DNA from: Halorubrum salsamenti
Lineage (GTDB): Archaea > Halobacteriota > Halobacteria > Halobacteriales > Haloferacaceae
DNA length: 64,000 bases
NCBI RefSeq assembly: GCF_007671685.1
Contig: NZ_VCNL01000002.1
Location: 806,001-870,000 of the forward strand
Direction of reading: 5' to 3'
Shown here: piece by piece, positions 1 through 8,665 of the stretch
Position numbering within the stretch: the first letter of the stretch is position 1
Layout of the letters: every line of letters starts with the position of its first letter
Made by a program: the position numbers and the translations under genes
Notes under the pieces: generated by a model
What the model was told of the DNA's origin: nothing
The model's database searches: none
What the model saw: the letters and a program-made list of their open reading frames with translations, nothing else

Positions 1-746
1 TCGGTGTATCCCGTCGTGTCGAGCACGCCCTTCACGCGCGCGTTCGCGTCGTAGACCTTCGTGTCCTTGGCGTGGACGTGGTGGATCGCGTCGCGTGCGC
101 CCAGAAATCGGACGGCCTCGGTCACGTCGATCCCCTGCCAGTAGAGGTGCGAGGGGTCGAAGTTGGCGCCGATCCGCTCGTTGGTCGCCTCCCGGAGCGC
201 GAGCATCCCGGTCGGCTCGTAGACGAGCATGTTCGGGTGCATCTCGATGGCGACGTCGACGCCGTGATGCTCGGCGTGTTTCGCCAGGTCCTCCCAGTAC
301 GGAATCGCGACCTCGTCCCACTGGTAGTCGAGCGCGTCGGCGTGCTCGGTCGGCCACGGCGCCGTGATCCAGTTCGGCGTCGAGTCGCCCGGCGCGCCGC
401 CGGGAAGCCCGGAGAAGCAGGTGACCGTGCCGACGTCCAACTGATCGGCCAGCTCGATCGCCTCGCGGAGCTCTCGGTCGGCCCCCGCGGCACGCTCCTC
501 GTCCGGATGCAGGGGGTTGTTGTGGGTCGCGAGCGCGGAGATCCGGAGGCCGTGTTCGTCGATCAGCTCCGCGAGTTCCGCCCGCGCCGCGTCGTCGTCG
601 AGGAGCGCCTCGCGGTCGACGTGGTCCTCTCCGGGCCACCCGCCGACGCCGAGTTCGACGGCGTCGACGCCGATCTCATCGAGGTACGCGACCGCGTCGT
701 CGATCGATTCGCCGCCCAAGGGAACGGTGAGCACGCCGATGTCCAT
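1..746 (-). CDS. Sugar phosphate isomerase/epimerase family protein (3' end cut by window edge)
   Basis: An open frame runs from an ATG at 744-746 through the left edge with no stop, so the C-terminus lies outside the window. The start reads MDIGVLTVPLGGES. Residues expected of the xylose-isomerase-like TIM-barrel family are visible: an EMHP segment, FDPSHL and HVHAKD supply the usual Glu, Asp and His metal ligands. Such enzymes isomerise or epimerise sugars or inositols with a divalent metal. The actual substrate cannot be read from the sequence. The gene is transcribed away from pspA, with an AT-rich promoter patch just upstream around 755-780. Confidence 0.85.
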   Translation of the reverse strand, partial: MDIGVLTVPLGGESIDDAVAYLDEIGVDAVELGVGGWPGEDHVDREALLDDDAARAELAELIDEHGLRISALATHNNPLHPDEERAAGADRELREAIELADQLDVGTVTCFSGLPGGAPGDSTPNWITAPWPTEHADALDYQWDEVAIPYWEDLAKHAEHHGVDVAIEMHPNMLVYEPTGMLALREATNERIGANFDPSHLYWQGIDVTEAVRFLGARDAIHHVHAKDTKVYDANARVKGVLDTTGYT

Positions 747-891
747 GTGGAAGAATAGTACAACACACCGAATAAATCTTCAGGAAGCGGCGCCCGGGTC
801 GTCGGGGTTCGGATTTTCGGTAGCCGCGCGACGGCCGGACGACGGCTTCTCTCCCCGTTTTGCCCCGAGAAGGGCCGCGAACCACATGAGG

Positions 892-897
892 TTTTAA
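892..897 (+). promoter_or_regulatory. TATA box of pspA
   Basis: TTTTAA centred 26 nt before ATG 921. The spacing fits an archaeal TATA box driving a leaderless mRNA and decides between the two candidate ATGs. Confidence 0.6.
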
Positions 898-920
898 CGG
901 GTGGAGCGCGTATGACGGAT

Positions 921-1799
921 ATGGGAATCCTCTCGCGCGCCTCCTACGTCATCCGCTCGAAGGTGAACGCCCTCCTCAACCGGGCGGAGGATCCGACGGA
1001 GTCGCTCGACTACTCGTACGAACAGATGCGCGACGAGCTACAGGACGTGAAACAGGGAATCGCCGACCTGACGACCCAGAAGAAGCGGCTGGAGATCCAG
1101 AAGCGAAAGCTGGAGGAGAACGTCGAGAAGCACAACCGGCAGGCCCGCGAGGCGGTCCAGCAGGACCGCGACGACCTCGCGCGGAAGGCCCTCGAAAAGA
1201 AGAAATCGAAGATGGCCCAGATCGAGGAGCTGGAGGGCCAGATAGCCGACTTGAACGACACGCAGGAACAGCTCGTCGAGAAGAAGAACAAGCTCCAGAA
1301 CCGCATCGAGGAGTTCCGCACGAAGAAGGAGACGATGAAGGCCCGCTACGAGGCCGCGGAGGCGTCCTCGCGCGTCTCGGAGGCGATGACGGGCGTCGGC
1401 GACGAGATGGAGGACGTGAGCCGCTCCATCGAGCGCGCCGAGGAGCGCACCGAGGAGATGGAGGCGCGCTCGGAGGCGATGGACGAGCTGGAGGACTCGG
1501 GCGCCTTCGAGGACGCGCTCTCGGATAAGGACAGCATCGACCGCGAGCTGGAGAGCCTCTCGACGAACAGCGAGGTCGACGCCGAGCTGGAGACGCTGAA
1601 AGGCGAACTCGGGAAGGGCGAGCCCGCGAACGCCGACGCCGAGGCGAGCACCGACGAGGAGATCGACGACGAGCTCGCGGACATCGAATCGGAGATCGAC
1701 GCGGACGACCTCGAGTCAGATCTCGACGGCGACGCCGACGAGGAGGTCGACGTGGAGCTAGAGGAGTCCGAGGTCGACGCCGACGAGCAGCGGAACTGA
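921..1799 (+). CDS. pspA: PspA/IM30 family membrane-stress protein
   Basis: The protein begins MGILSRASYVIRSKVNALLNR, an amphipathic helix typical of PspA/Vipp1 proteins, which coat and protect the cytoplasmic membrane. A long charged coiled coil follows (about residues 25-165). The tail from about 190 to 292 is strongly acidic and probably disordered, which is common in haloarchaeal homologues. I chose ATG 921 rather than ATG 912 because a TTTTAA box at 892-897 puts a leaderless transcript start at about 921. It stands alone, without pspB, pspC or pspF-like partners nearby, so its control is likely different from the enterobacterial Psp system. Confidence 0.88.
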   Translation: MGILSRASYVIRSKVNALLNRAEDPTESLDYSYEQMRDELQDVKQGIADLTTQKKRLEIQKRKLEENVEKHNRQAREAVQQDRDDLARKALEKKKSKMAQIEELEGQIADLNDTQEQLVEKKNKLQNRIEEFRTKKETMKARYEAAEASSRVSEAMTGVGDEMEDVSRSIERAEERTEEMEARSEAMDELEDSGAFEDALSDKDSIDRELESLSTNSEVDAELETLKGELGKGEPANADAEASTDEEIDDELADIESEIDADDLESDLDGDADEEVDVELEESEVDADEQRN

Positions 1800-1856
1800 C
1801 GGCGCGAGACGGCGGTCGGTCCCTGCCACGGTCCCGTTCCCGCTCTTGTACTCGCC

Positions 1857-2903
1857 TTACTCCGACCGCAACCGCGCCCCGGTCCCCGCGCGGTCGCGGT
1901 CGCCGAGCCGGATCTCGCCGCCCGCCAGGTCCACGCCGTCGTACGGGTCCTCGGCGAGCAGCAGCGACCCGTCGAGGTCGGCGTAGTCGAGCAGGGGCGC
2001 GAGCTGCGCGGCCGCGGCGATCGACGCGTTCGACTCGATCATGCAGCCGCACATCACTTCCAGCCCGTGAGCGCGCGCGGCGGCGATCATCCGCCTCGCC
2101 TCCAGCAGGCCGCCGGTCTTCATCAGCTTCAGGTTCGCGATGTCGCAGCGGTCAGCGATCGCGGGGACGTCCGAGAACGTGACGCAGGACTCGTCGGCGG
2201 CGATCGGGAGCGCGGACCGCTCGTAGACGAACCGGAGTCCCTCCGGGTCCTCGGCGGGCACCGGCTGCTCGACGAACTCCACGTCGCGGTCGGCGAGCCA
2301 CTCGCTCTTGTCGACCGCCTCGCGGGGCGTCCACGCCTCGTTGGCGTCGACCCGGAGCCGGGCGTCGGGGGCGGCCTCGCGGACCGCGTCGATCAGCTCG
2401 CGGTCACGGTCGGTGCCGAGCTTGATCTTGAGGACCGGGTAGCCCGCCTCGACCGCTTCCTCGGCCTTCTCCCGGACGCGCTCCGTCTCGTCGAGCCCGA
2501 TCGTGTAGGAGGTCGCGGGCGCGGCCGACGGGTCGAGCCCCCAGAGGCGGTGGAGGGGGACGCCGAGCCGCTTCGCGGCGAGGTCGTGGACCGCGATCGA
2601 GACGGCGGCGCGGGCGGCGGGGTTGTCGTTGACGACGGCCGCCAACTCGGCCTCGATCTCGTGGAGCGCGTGGGGGTCGCCGACGCGCTCGACGGCGTCG
2701 AGCAGGGACGGGAGCACGGCCTCGACGGTGTCGGCGGTCTCGCCGTAGTGGGCGGAGGGGGCCGCGCCGCCGACGCCGGTCATCCCGGCCTCGTCCGTAA
2801 TCTCCACGATCACGTTCTCGGCGGCCGTCTGGGTCCCTCTGGCGATCGTGAACGGGTTCTCCAAGGGGAGCGACGCCCGCTCGAAGGTCGCGTCGAGGCT
2901 CAT
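1857..2903 (-). CDS. dgcA: Enolase-superfamily epimerase, probable N-acetyl-D-glutamate racemase DgcA
   Basis: This 348-residue protein has the muconate-lactonising/dipeptide-epimerase layout. The KxK motif is at 159-161 (LKIKLG), metal ligands are Asp186 (RVDANEAW), Glu212 (VEQP) and Asp237 (AADES), and a second-base lysine lies in NLKLMKTGG near 259-262. It starts at ATG 2903, overlapping the stop of the upstream DUF1611 gene by an ATGA. That pairing matches the DgcN-DgcA route, where D-glutamate is N-acetylated and then racemised to N-acetyl-L-glutamate. This route is described in marine bacteria and haloarchaea. On fold alone it could be an L-Ala-D/L-Glu epimerase; the partner gene favours DgcA. 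Confidence 0.75.
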   Translation of the reverse strand: MSLDATFERASLPLENPFTIARGTQTAAENVIVEITDEAGMTGVGGAAPSAHYGETADTVEAVLPSLLDAVERVGDPHALHEIEAELAAVVNDNPAARAAVSIAVHDLAAKRLGVPLHRLWGLDPSAAPATSYTIGLDETERVREKAEEAVEAGYPVLKIKLGTDRDRELIDAVREAAPDARLRVDANEAWTPREAVDKSEWLADRDVEFVEQPVPAEDPEGLRFVYERSALPIAADESCVTFSDVPAIADRCDIANLKLMKTGGLLEARRMIAAARAHGLEVMCGCMIESNASIAAAAQLAPLLDYADLDGSLLLAEDPYDGVDLAGGEIRLGDRDRAGTGARLRSE

Positions 2904-3991
2904 TCGCCGGCGGCCCCTCCGTCGGCGGTCGAGGCCCCCTCGCCTAACCCCGCCTCGACGATCCCGTCCACGATCCGGTCGGCGCCGTCCCGGACCGGGT
3001 CGGCGGCCGGGACGCCGACCTCGTCGCCGAAGTCGTCGACCGCGTCCGCGGCGGCCGCGTCGTCGTCGACGTCCTTCGTGTTGAGCGCGCCGGCGACGAC
3101 GCTCGCCTCGTTGACGGGCGCCGCGAGCCCCTCGTAGAGGTCGACGTACTCGGCCAGCGGCGGGAGCGAGAACGACTCGTATCCGTGGACGGCCTCGCGG
3201 CCCGCGGCGTGACAGAGCACGAGCCCGTCCGCCATCGACCCGTGGAGGATGCCGCAGGTGACCGCCGAGTAAGCGGGGTGGATAATGCTCCCCTGTCCCT
3301 CGACGACGAGGAGGTCGTGGTCGTCGCCGACCTCGACGAGCATGTCCTCGACCGCGCCCGCAGTGAAGTCGGAGACGACGCGGTCGATCGGGTTCCCCCA
3401 CCCGGCGATCATGATCCCGGTCTGGCCGGTCGGGACGAACGCGGCGTCGATCCCGCGCTCGCGGGCGGCCGCGACGATCTCCAGCGAGGCGGTCATCTTC
3501 CCGACCGAGCAGTCGGTGCCGACCGTGCACACCACGTCCGCGTCCACGTCGCCGGAGGCGCCGGTCGCGACCGTGAGACCGTCGTCGGGTTCGCGCACGT
3601 CGACGAGTTCGACGCCGTGTTCGGCTGCCAGCGCGGCGAGCTCCTCGTCCTCGTTCAAGAAGTAGTGGAGCCCGCTCACCACGTCGCAGCCGGCCTCGAT
3701 CGCGGCCTCCACGTCCGACCGCCACGACTCGTCGAAGCCGCCGCCGATCGGCGAGATCCCGATATATAAGGCGTCCACGTCGCCGTCGGCGGCCGCGTAC
3801 GCCTCGTCGAACGACTCGACGATCGGCGCGTCCGAGATGTCGGGCACGTGGTCGGTGACGCGGTCGCCGGCGCTGTCGCGGTCGAGCACGGCGCGCACGT
3901 CCTGGTCGCCGTAGCGCATCACGCCGAGGGCGGTCTTCGCGCGGTCAGGGAACTTCTCGTGGGCGAGGATCACGATTCGGTCGTCGCTCAT
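2900..3991 (-). CDS. dgcN: DUF1611 protein, probable D-glutamate N-acetyltransferase DgcN
   Basis: 363 residues, the normal DUF1611 length. The N-terminal half looks Rossmann-like. The C-terminal half is a P-loop domain with a Walker A motif GTDCSVGKMT at about 158-167. DUF1611 proteins were annotated only as putative NAD-dependent or ATPase proteins until DgcN was reported as an N-acetyltransferase for D-glutamate. The gene is first in a two-gene operon with the epimerase. A TTAAAA box at 4017-4022 sits about 26 nt before ATG 3991, so the mRNA is likely leaderless. The function is inferred from family and context. Confidence 0.75.
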   Translation of the reverse strand: MSDDRIVILAHEKFPDRAKTALGVMRYGDQDVRAVLDRDSAGDRVTDHVPDISDAPIVESFDEAYAAADGDVDALYIGISPIGGGFDESWRSDVEAAIEAGCDVVSGLHYFLNEDEELAALAAEHGVELVDVREPDDGLTVATGASGDVDADVVCTVGTDCSVGKMTASLEIVAAARERGIDAAFVPTGQTGIMIAGWGNPIDRVVSDFTAGAVEDMLVEVGDDHDLLVVEGQGSIIHPAYSAVTCGILHGSMADGLVLCHAAGREAVHGYESFSLPPLAEYVDLYEGLAAPVNEASVVAGALNTKDVDDDAAAADAVDDFGDEVGVPAADPVRDGADRIVDGIVEAGLGEGASTADGGAAGE

Positions 3992-4016
3992 GGTGAGTCG
4001 CTCGCTCCGGGCGGGC

Positions 4017-4022
4017 TTAAAA
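4017..4022 (-). promoter_or_regulatory. TATA box of the dgcN-dgcA operon
   Basis: TTTTAA on the minus strand, centred about 28 nt from the ATG of dgcN. No other good box lies between dgcN and folD's 3' end. Confidence 0.5.
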
Positions 4023-4098
4023 GAGTCGAGCCGCGGGCGGGTCGGCGAACCGCGACGGCCCGATCGACGGCTCTGGGACGAGGGAACGCCGGTCCGTC

Positions 4099-4992
4099 TC
4101 AGTCGAGGTCGACCGACACGTCCGACTGCAGTCCGGCCGCCTTCACCGTATTATAAAGGAGCATCGCGCGCGTCATCGGACCGACGCCGCCGGGGACGGG
4201 CGTGATCGCGCCCGCGGCCTCCTTCGCAGACTCGTACGCCACGTCGCCGACGAGCTCGTACCCCTTCTCGGTGTCCGCGTCGACGCGGTTGATCCCCACG
4301 TCGATCACGGTCGCTCCCTCCTTCAGCGTCGAGCCGTCGATGAACTCCGGAACGCCGACCGCGGCGATCACGATGTCCGCGGTCGACAGTTTGCCTTCCA
4401 AGTCCTCAGTCCGCGAGTGACAGACGGTCGTGGTCGCGTTGCCGACCGGCCCCTTCTGGATCAGGAGGTTCGCCATCGGCTTCCCGACGATGTCCGACCG
4501 GCCGACGACGACGGCGTCGGCGCCCTCGGTCTCCACGTCGTACGCCGCCAGCAGCTTCTGGACGCCGTGGGGCGTGCAGGGTTTAAACCGGGCGTCGCCG
4601 GCGACGAGCCGTCCGACGTTCTCCGGATGGAAGCCGTCAACGTCCTTCTCGGGGGCGATCCGTCGGAGCACGCGCCGCCTGTCGACGTGGTCTGGGACCG
4701 GGAGCTGGACCAGAATCCCGTGGACGTCCTCGCGCTCGTTGAGGTCGTCGATGGTCTCGTACAGCTCCTCGGCCGGGGCGTCGGCGTCGATCTCGACGTG
4801 GACGCTCTCGATGCCGACCTCCTCGCAGTCGCGCTGTTTCATCGAGACGTACGTCTCGCTCGCGGGGTCGTCGCTCATCAGCACGGTGGCGAGTCCCGGC
4901 GTCACGCCCCCCTCTTCAAGCGTCTCGACGTGGGCGGTCACGTCGTCGCGCACGTCGGCGGCGACCGCCTCCCCGTCGATGATCTCGGTCAT
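4099..4992 (-). CDS. folD: Bifunctional methylenetetrahydrofolate dehydrogenase/cyclohydrolase FolD
   Basis: 297 residues, standard FolD length. It interconverts 5,10-methylene-, methenyl- and 10-formyl-tetrahydrofolate in the cytosol. Family signatures are clear: SETYVSMKQRDCEEVGI near residues 46-62 with the catalytic Lys, VVVGRSDIVGKPMANLL around 162 for the NADP site, and PVPGGVGPMTRAML near 268. The start at ATG 4992 is supported by a minus-strand TTTTAC box around 5017-5021. Haloarchaea use folate C1 chemistry, which fits. It stands alone between dgcN and the reductase gene. Confidence 0.95.
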   Translation of the reverse strand: MTEIIDGEAVAADVRDDVTAHVETLEEGGVTPGLATVLMSDDPASETYVSMKQRDCEEVGIESVHVEIDADAPAEELYETIDDLNEREDVHGILVQLPVPDHVDRRRVLRRIAPEKDVDGFHPENVGRLVAGDARFKPCTPHGVQKLLAAYDVETEGADAVVVGRSDIVGKPMANLLIQKGPVGNATTTVCHSRTEDLEGKLSTADIVIAAVGVPEFIDGSTLKEGATVIDVGINRVDADTEKGYELVGDVAYESAKEAAGAITPVPGGVGPMTRAMLLYNTVKAAGLQSDVSVDLD

Positions 4993-5099
4993 GTCCGACC
5001 GTCGTCGTCGCTGACGTAAAAGTGACGCGGGATCGTGGTCATCGAGGGGTCCTCAGACCGACTTCGATCCTCGTCCGTGGATCGATCGCGGCGGAAACG

Positions 5100-5864
5100 C
5101 TACTCAGGGAACAGCTCCTCCTCGCGATCGACGGCGTCGATGGCGGCGGTCTCCTCGGGCGTCAGGTCGAGGTCAGCGGCCGCCAGGTTCGCCCGGAGGT
5201 GCCCCTCGCTCGACGCCTTCGGGATCGCCACGACCGGCTCCTTCGCGGTCGCCCACGCGATGGCGACCGCCTCGGGCGTCGCGTCGTGTGCCTCGGCGAC
5301 GTCGACCACGGGATCGATCTCGCTCACTCGCCCGCCCGCCAGCGGCGCGTAGGCGACCACGGTGTACCCGTGCTCGCGGGCGTGATCGAGGAGTTTCGGC
5401 CGGTAGAACAGGGGATGTAGCTCCGTCTGATGAGCCGCGAGCGGCGCGTCGAGAACGTCGATCGCGCGGTCGAGCTGGTCGGGTTCGAAGTTCGAAACGC
5501 CGACGCCCTCAACGAGCCCGTCGTCAACCAGCCGGTCGAGCGCGGGGAGGGTCTCCGCCGGGTCGTACGCGCCGCGCGGGCGGTGGACGTAGAGGAGGTC
5601 GATCGTCTCCACGCCGAGCAGGTCGGCGCTCTCGCGGGCGGTCGGGCCCACGTCCGCGGCGCCGAGGTCGTCGATCCACAGCTTCGTGGCGAGCGTGACC
5701 GCCTCGCGGTCCGCGTCGCTCGCGGCGAGCCCGTCGCCGACGACGGCCTCGTTGCCGTAGATCCGGGCGGTGTCGAGGTGGCGGTAGCCGAGAGAGAGCG
5801 CGGTCGCGATCGTGTCGGGGTCGTCGATCCCCATCGTTCCGAGACCGACCGGCGGAAGGTGCAT
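5100..5864 (-). CDS. Aldo/keto reductase (AKR, short form)
   Basis: 254 residues from ATG 5864 (MHLPPVGLGTMG). The AKR catalytic tetrad is intact: Asp31 and Tyr36 in DTARIYGNEA, Lys61 in ATKLW and His94 in LYVHRP. It would reduce aldehydes or ketones with NAD(P)H on a TIM barrel in the cytosol; the substrate is unknown. The reading frame stays open far upstream, but that part is low-complexity Arg/Asp/Gly sequence and no family member starts there, so I use the internal ATG. It is divergent from the membrane protein at 6039. Confidence 0.88.
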   Translation of the reverse strand: MHLPPVGLGTMGIDDPDTIATALSLGYRHLDTARIYGNEAVVGDGLAASDADREAVTLATKLWIDDLGAADVGPTARESADLLGVETIDLLYVHRPRGAYDPAETLPALDRLVDDGLVEGVGVSNFEPDQLDRAIDVLDAPLAAHQTELHPLFYRPKLLDHAREHGYTVVAYAPLAGGRVSEIDPVVDVAEAHDATPEAVAIAWATAKEPVVAIPKASSEGHLRANLAAADLDLTPEETAAIDAVDREEELFPE

Positions 5865-6038
5865 GCTCGCGTTCGGGACGACCGACGCAAAAACCGATCG
5901 GTGAGCCGAGCGACCGTCCGGCGGCCGCGTCGCACCGGGACCGCGTTTTAAATCGAACGCCTGCGAACCGTGAGCGTATCCCTCCATGTCGCCGCCAACC
6001 CCCCCGCGGTCGAGCCACGGATCCCCGCCGACGAACCG

Positions 6039-6632
6039 ATGACGAGATCGACGAGCGTCCGCGGAACGTGGTCGTTCGCCACGGCCCGTGGGTCGGTCCG
6101 CGTCGCCCCCGCCGAGCTCCGTATCCGCCGCGGCGTCGTCAGAACCGTCGCCGAGGCCGGGAGCGCCCTCGCCGCCGGGCGACTGCCGTCGGCGCTCCGT
6201 GACGTTAGCTGGACCGGGGTCGCGGCCGTCACGGCGGTCCTCCCCTCGCTGATAGAGTGGCTCCTCGAGGGCGGCGGCGGGGTGCAGACGACGCTCGGCG
6301 CGCTCGGCCTCCTCGCCGCTGTCGGCGGTGTCGCCGCGTCCGTCGCGCGCGGGCGAACGACTGCCGTTCCCCACCGCGACATCGAGCACGTCGCCTTCGA
6401 CGACGGCGATATCGTGATCGTCCACCGGGAGGGGAGAGGAGCGGATGACGACGAGAGCGAGACGGAGACCGTGCGTCCCCTCGACGACGCGGCGCGCGCC
6501 GACGCGGCGCTCGCGCTCCGACTCCGGGGCGTGGAACTCCGCGGTGGGGAGGGCGACGAGGCGGTCTCCCGCACGGTCGTCGACGCCCCGAAGACGGCAC
6601 TTCCCGCCGAGTCAGAACGGAGCGACGGATAA
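6039..6632 (+). CDS. Hypothetical protein with a central hydrophobic pair
   Basis: Not recognised. About 197 residues from ATG 6039 (MTRSTSVRGTWSF). A GTG at 5970 in the same frame would add 23 residues, but it lies only about 20 nt after the TTTTAAAT box at 5946-5953, upstream of the expected transcript start, so the shorter form is preferred. A central hydrophobic stretch (roughly residues 65-105) can form two membrane segments. It is followed by a beta-rich stretch (HRDIEHVAFDDGDIVIVHREG) that resembles a PH-like or 'bPH' domain found in other membrane proteins, and an acidic tail. That likeness is only an impression. Confidence 0.6.
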   Translation: MTRSTSVRGTWSFATARGSVRVAPAELRIRRGVVRTVAEAGSALAAGRLPSALRDVSWTGVAAVTAVLPSLIEWLLEGGGGVQTTLGALGLLAAVGGVAASVARGRTTAVPHRDIEHVAFDDGDIVIVHREGRGADDDESETETVRPLDDAARADAALALRLRGVELRGGEGDEAVSRTVVDAPKTALPAESERSDG

Positions 6633-6697
6633 CCGACCTACCGCGAGAACGATGTGAATTTCGGTCGCGTGGGGTTCGGCCGACCTCTCCGTCTGGC

Positions 6698-6765
6698 GCG
6701 CTCGGACCGGTGCCGCGCTCGGACCGGTGCCGCGCTCGGACCGGTGCCGCGCTCGGACCGGTGCC
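6698..6765. repeat. Four perfect tandem copies of a 17-bp unit
   Basis: The unit GCGCTCGGACCGGTGCC is repeated without mismatch at 6698-6714, 6715-6731, 6732-6748 and 6749-6765. It lies between two genes, just before the membrane protein at 6817. Each unit contains the 6-bp palindrome ACCGGT. It may be replication slippage or a repeated protein-binding site. Confidence 0.95.
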
Positions 6766-6816
6766 GCGGCAGGAGCGCCGAAAGGACTACGCGCCGCGCG
6801 TGAGACGTGGCCGCCG

Positions 6817-7635
6817 ATGCGTTTGCCCTCCGCGCGGACGCTTCTCGCCGGCTTCGCCGGCGGGGTCGTTCACCTGACCGTCGTCGAGGTGCTGTTCCGT
6901 CAGACGGCTCACGTCCCCGAAACGCTGTGGCCCCTCGCGTCCCCCGGGAGCGCCCTCGCGCTTTTCGTCGCGGGATCTCTCGTCGCCGCCACGGCCGCCC
7001 ACACGGGACTGGCGTCGCCGCCGACCGGACTCGCCGCGCTGCTGGGGTGGGCGACGTACCGCGACCTGACGACCCCGGACCCGGCGTGGTCGGAGCTCGG
7101 TGAGCGGCTCGTCGTCGACGGCGACGTGTTCCTCACGAGCTACGTCGGCGCGTGGCACGTCTGGCTCGGGCTCCTCGCCGTCGCCGCCGCCGTCGAGTTC
7201 GGGCTGCGGCGGGAGTTCGGGGTCGCCGACGGCCGGCTCCGGAACCTCCCGTCACCGAATGAAACCGGTCGCGACGGCGGGGGCGTCACCGGTGGCACCG
7301 CCGGCACCGCCGCCGTCGCGGTCGGCGGCGTCTTCGGAGTCGCCGTCGCCGCGCAGGCCGCCGGCGTCGGCGTTAGCCCGGCTGCGGTCCTCCCGGTGGT
7401 GGTCGTCACGACGGGCGCGGCCGGCGGGGTTCCGGTCGCGTGCGCGCTCCGCGGGCTCGCGGCGCCCGCGCTGGGGTTCGCCGTGGTCGTCGTGCCGCCG
7501 CTCCTCCGGACGACCCTCACCGGCGGCGAGGGAGGGCCGGTCTTCCTGCTGCTTCTGGGGCCGCTCGCGGTCGGGCTCGCGCTCGTCGGGCTGGCGGAGG
7601 AGGCGCTCCGGCGGCGGCTTCGAGACCGCGAGTGA
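6817..7635 (+). CDS. Polytopic membrane protein, hypothetical
   Basis: Not recognised. From ATG 6817 (MRLPSARTLLAGFAGG) the protein is 272 residues with about seven hydrophobic segments, mostly Ala/Gly/Val rich. Its frame extends back to 6727 through the 17-bp tandem repeat, but that extension is Arg-rich and not membrane-like, so the internal ATG is chosen. Its N-terminal LLAGFA...H pattern and a later segment ending VEFGLRRE resemble the 139-residue protein at 35551-35970, so the two may be paralogues. No transport or enzyme motif is visible. Confidence 0.7.
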   Translation: MRLPSARTLLAGFAGGVVHLTVVEVLFRQTAHVPETLWPLASPGSALALFVAGSLVAATAAHTGLASPPTGLAALLGWATYRDLTTPDPAWSELGERLVVDGDVFLTSYVGAWHVWLGLLAVAAAVEFGLRREFGVADGRLRNLPSPNETGRDGGGVTGGTAGTAAVAVGGVFGVAVAAQAAGVGVSPAAVLPVVVVTTGAAGGVPVACALRGLAAPALGFAVVVVPPLLRTTLTGGEGGPVFLLLLGPLAVGLALVGLAEEALRRRLRDRE

Positions 7636-7667
7636 CCGGCGTGCGGACCGCAGATCCGGTCGCCGGT

Positions 7668-8378
7668 TCAGATCTCCCCGTCGGCGTCGACCGGGGTTCG
7701 CCCGCAGATGCTCACGAGGTCGTGGAGGTCGTCGATCTCGTAGGTGGGCTGACAGGACAGTTCCGTCGACCGTCGGTGCGGGCGCCGGACGAACGCGGAG
7801 TCGATCCCGGCGTTGTCAGCGGCGTGGATGTCCGACTCGTTGTCGCCGACGAAGATCGCGGTCTCGGCACCGAGGTCCTCGAGGGCGCGTTCGAGGTAGT
7901 ACGGCGACGGCTTCTTCCGCGAGAGGCTGGCGATCGAGGGCTCGCGGCCGTACGCGACCTCGAACCGCCCGGAGAGCCCGAAGTGATCGAGGACCGCGTC
8001 GACGGTCGCTTGCTGGTTCGAGGAGACGACCCCGAGCGAGGCGTCGAGGTGGCGAAGCGCTTCGACGTCGTCGTAGGGGGTCTTGCGCCCGCTCCGCGCC
8101 GCGTCGACCTGCGCGGTTGCAGCGGTCTCGTCGCGGACCCGCCAGAACTCGACCGGGTCGAGCTCGTAGCGCTCGCAGATGTCCGTCAGGGTGGCGGGGT
8201 CGACGCCGACGGCGATGTCGTCGACGTGAGCGAGGTCCGGGTCCTCGACGCCGAGGCTCACGAAGGCGTCCCAAGCGGCCTCCCGAAGGGTGTCGAACGG
8301 GGTCCGACCGACGAGGACCCCGTCCTTATCGAGGACGACGGCGTCGTACACGACCCCCTCTCCGTCGGTAACCGGCAA
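7668..8378 (-). CDS. HAD-superfamily hydrolase (phosphoglycolate phosphatase-like)
   Basis: 236 residues. HAD motif I is VVLDKDGVL with nucleophile Asp17 and acid/base Asp19. Motif II is probably the Ser in VVSSNQQ. Motif III is a Lys in the SRKKPSPYYLE segment, and motif IV is FVGDNESDIHAADNAG. A helical cap lies between motifs I and II, as in phosphoglycolate or pyrophosphatase-type members. It would remove phosphate from a small metabolite; the substrate cannot be assigned. The ATG at 8378 gives 11 residues before the first beta strand. Confidence 0.88.
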   Translation of the reverse strand: MPVTDGEGVVYDAVVLDKDGVLVGRTPFDTLREAAWDAFVSLGVEDPDLAHVDDIAVGVDPATLTDICERYELDPVEFWRVRDETAATAQVDAARSGRKTPYDDVEALRHLDASLGVVSSNQQATVDAVLDHFGLSGRFEVAYGREPSIASLSRKKPSPYYLERALEDLGAETAIFVGDNESDIHAADNAGIDSAFVRRPHRRSTELSCQPTYEIDDLHDLVSICGRTPVDADGEI

Positions 8379-8403
8379 AAAGCTTTCACCGGCCCGACGG
8401 GCC

Positions 8404-8544
8404 TCACGCGCCCAGCAGCCTGAGCACGAGACCGACGATCAGGACGACCGTGCCGACGAACAGGCCGATAAACGGGATCGGAACCGGTAGCGGGACTACG
8501 ATGAGCAGGAGCCCGATCGCGATCAGCGCGGTAGATAGTCTCAT
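8404..8544 (-). CDS. Small two-helix membrane protein (46 aa)
   Basis: MRLSTALIAIGLLLIVVPLP, then a proline turn and a second hydrophobic helix ending LRLLGA: a compact membrane hairpin. The start is ATG 8544. It lies between the HAD gene and the divergent CBS gene, on the HAD strand. No function is known to me. The highly biased hydrophobic composition with clean charged ends argues it is real rather than chance. Confidence 0.65.
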   Translation of the reverse strand: MRLSTALIAIGLLLIVVPLPVPIPFIGLFVGTVVLIVGLVLRLLGA

Positions 8545-8665
8545 GCATATCTTTCGCCGCCCGAACGGAAAGGTATTGAGGTGCTTGTCCCGTGAGGTCG
8601 ATCCCATTGGCGGGCACACCTCCCGCACTTTCAATACCCGGCGCGTCCAACCCTCGAATTGGACC

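Noticed and set aside
976-3137. Long open frames antisense to pspA and to dgcA/dgcN
   Set aside because: They are GC-skew artefacts: proline/arginine/glycine-rich translations without promoters, opposite genes with clear families.
5970-6038. Extended start of the protein at 6039
   Set aside because: GTG 5970 lies before the expected transcript start set by the TTTTAAAT box.
8450-8665. N-terminal extension of the CBS protein
   Set aside because: The frame is open upstream but covers the small membrane gene on the other strand; ATG 8666 matches the family start.
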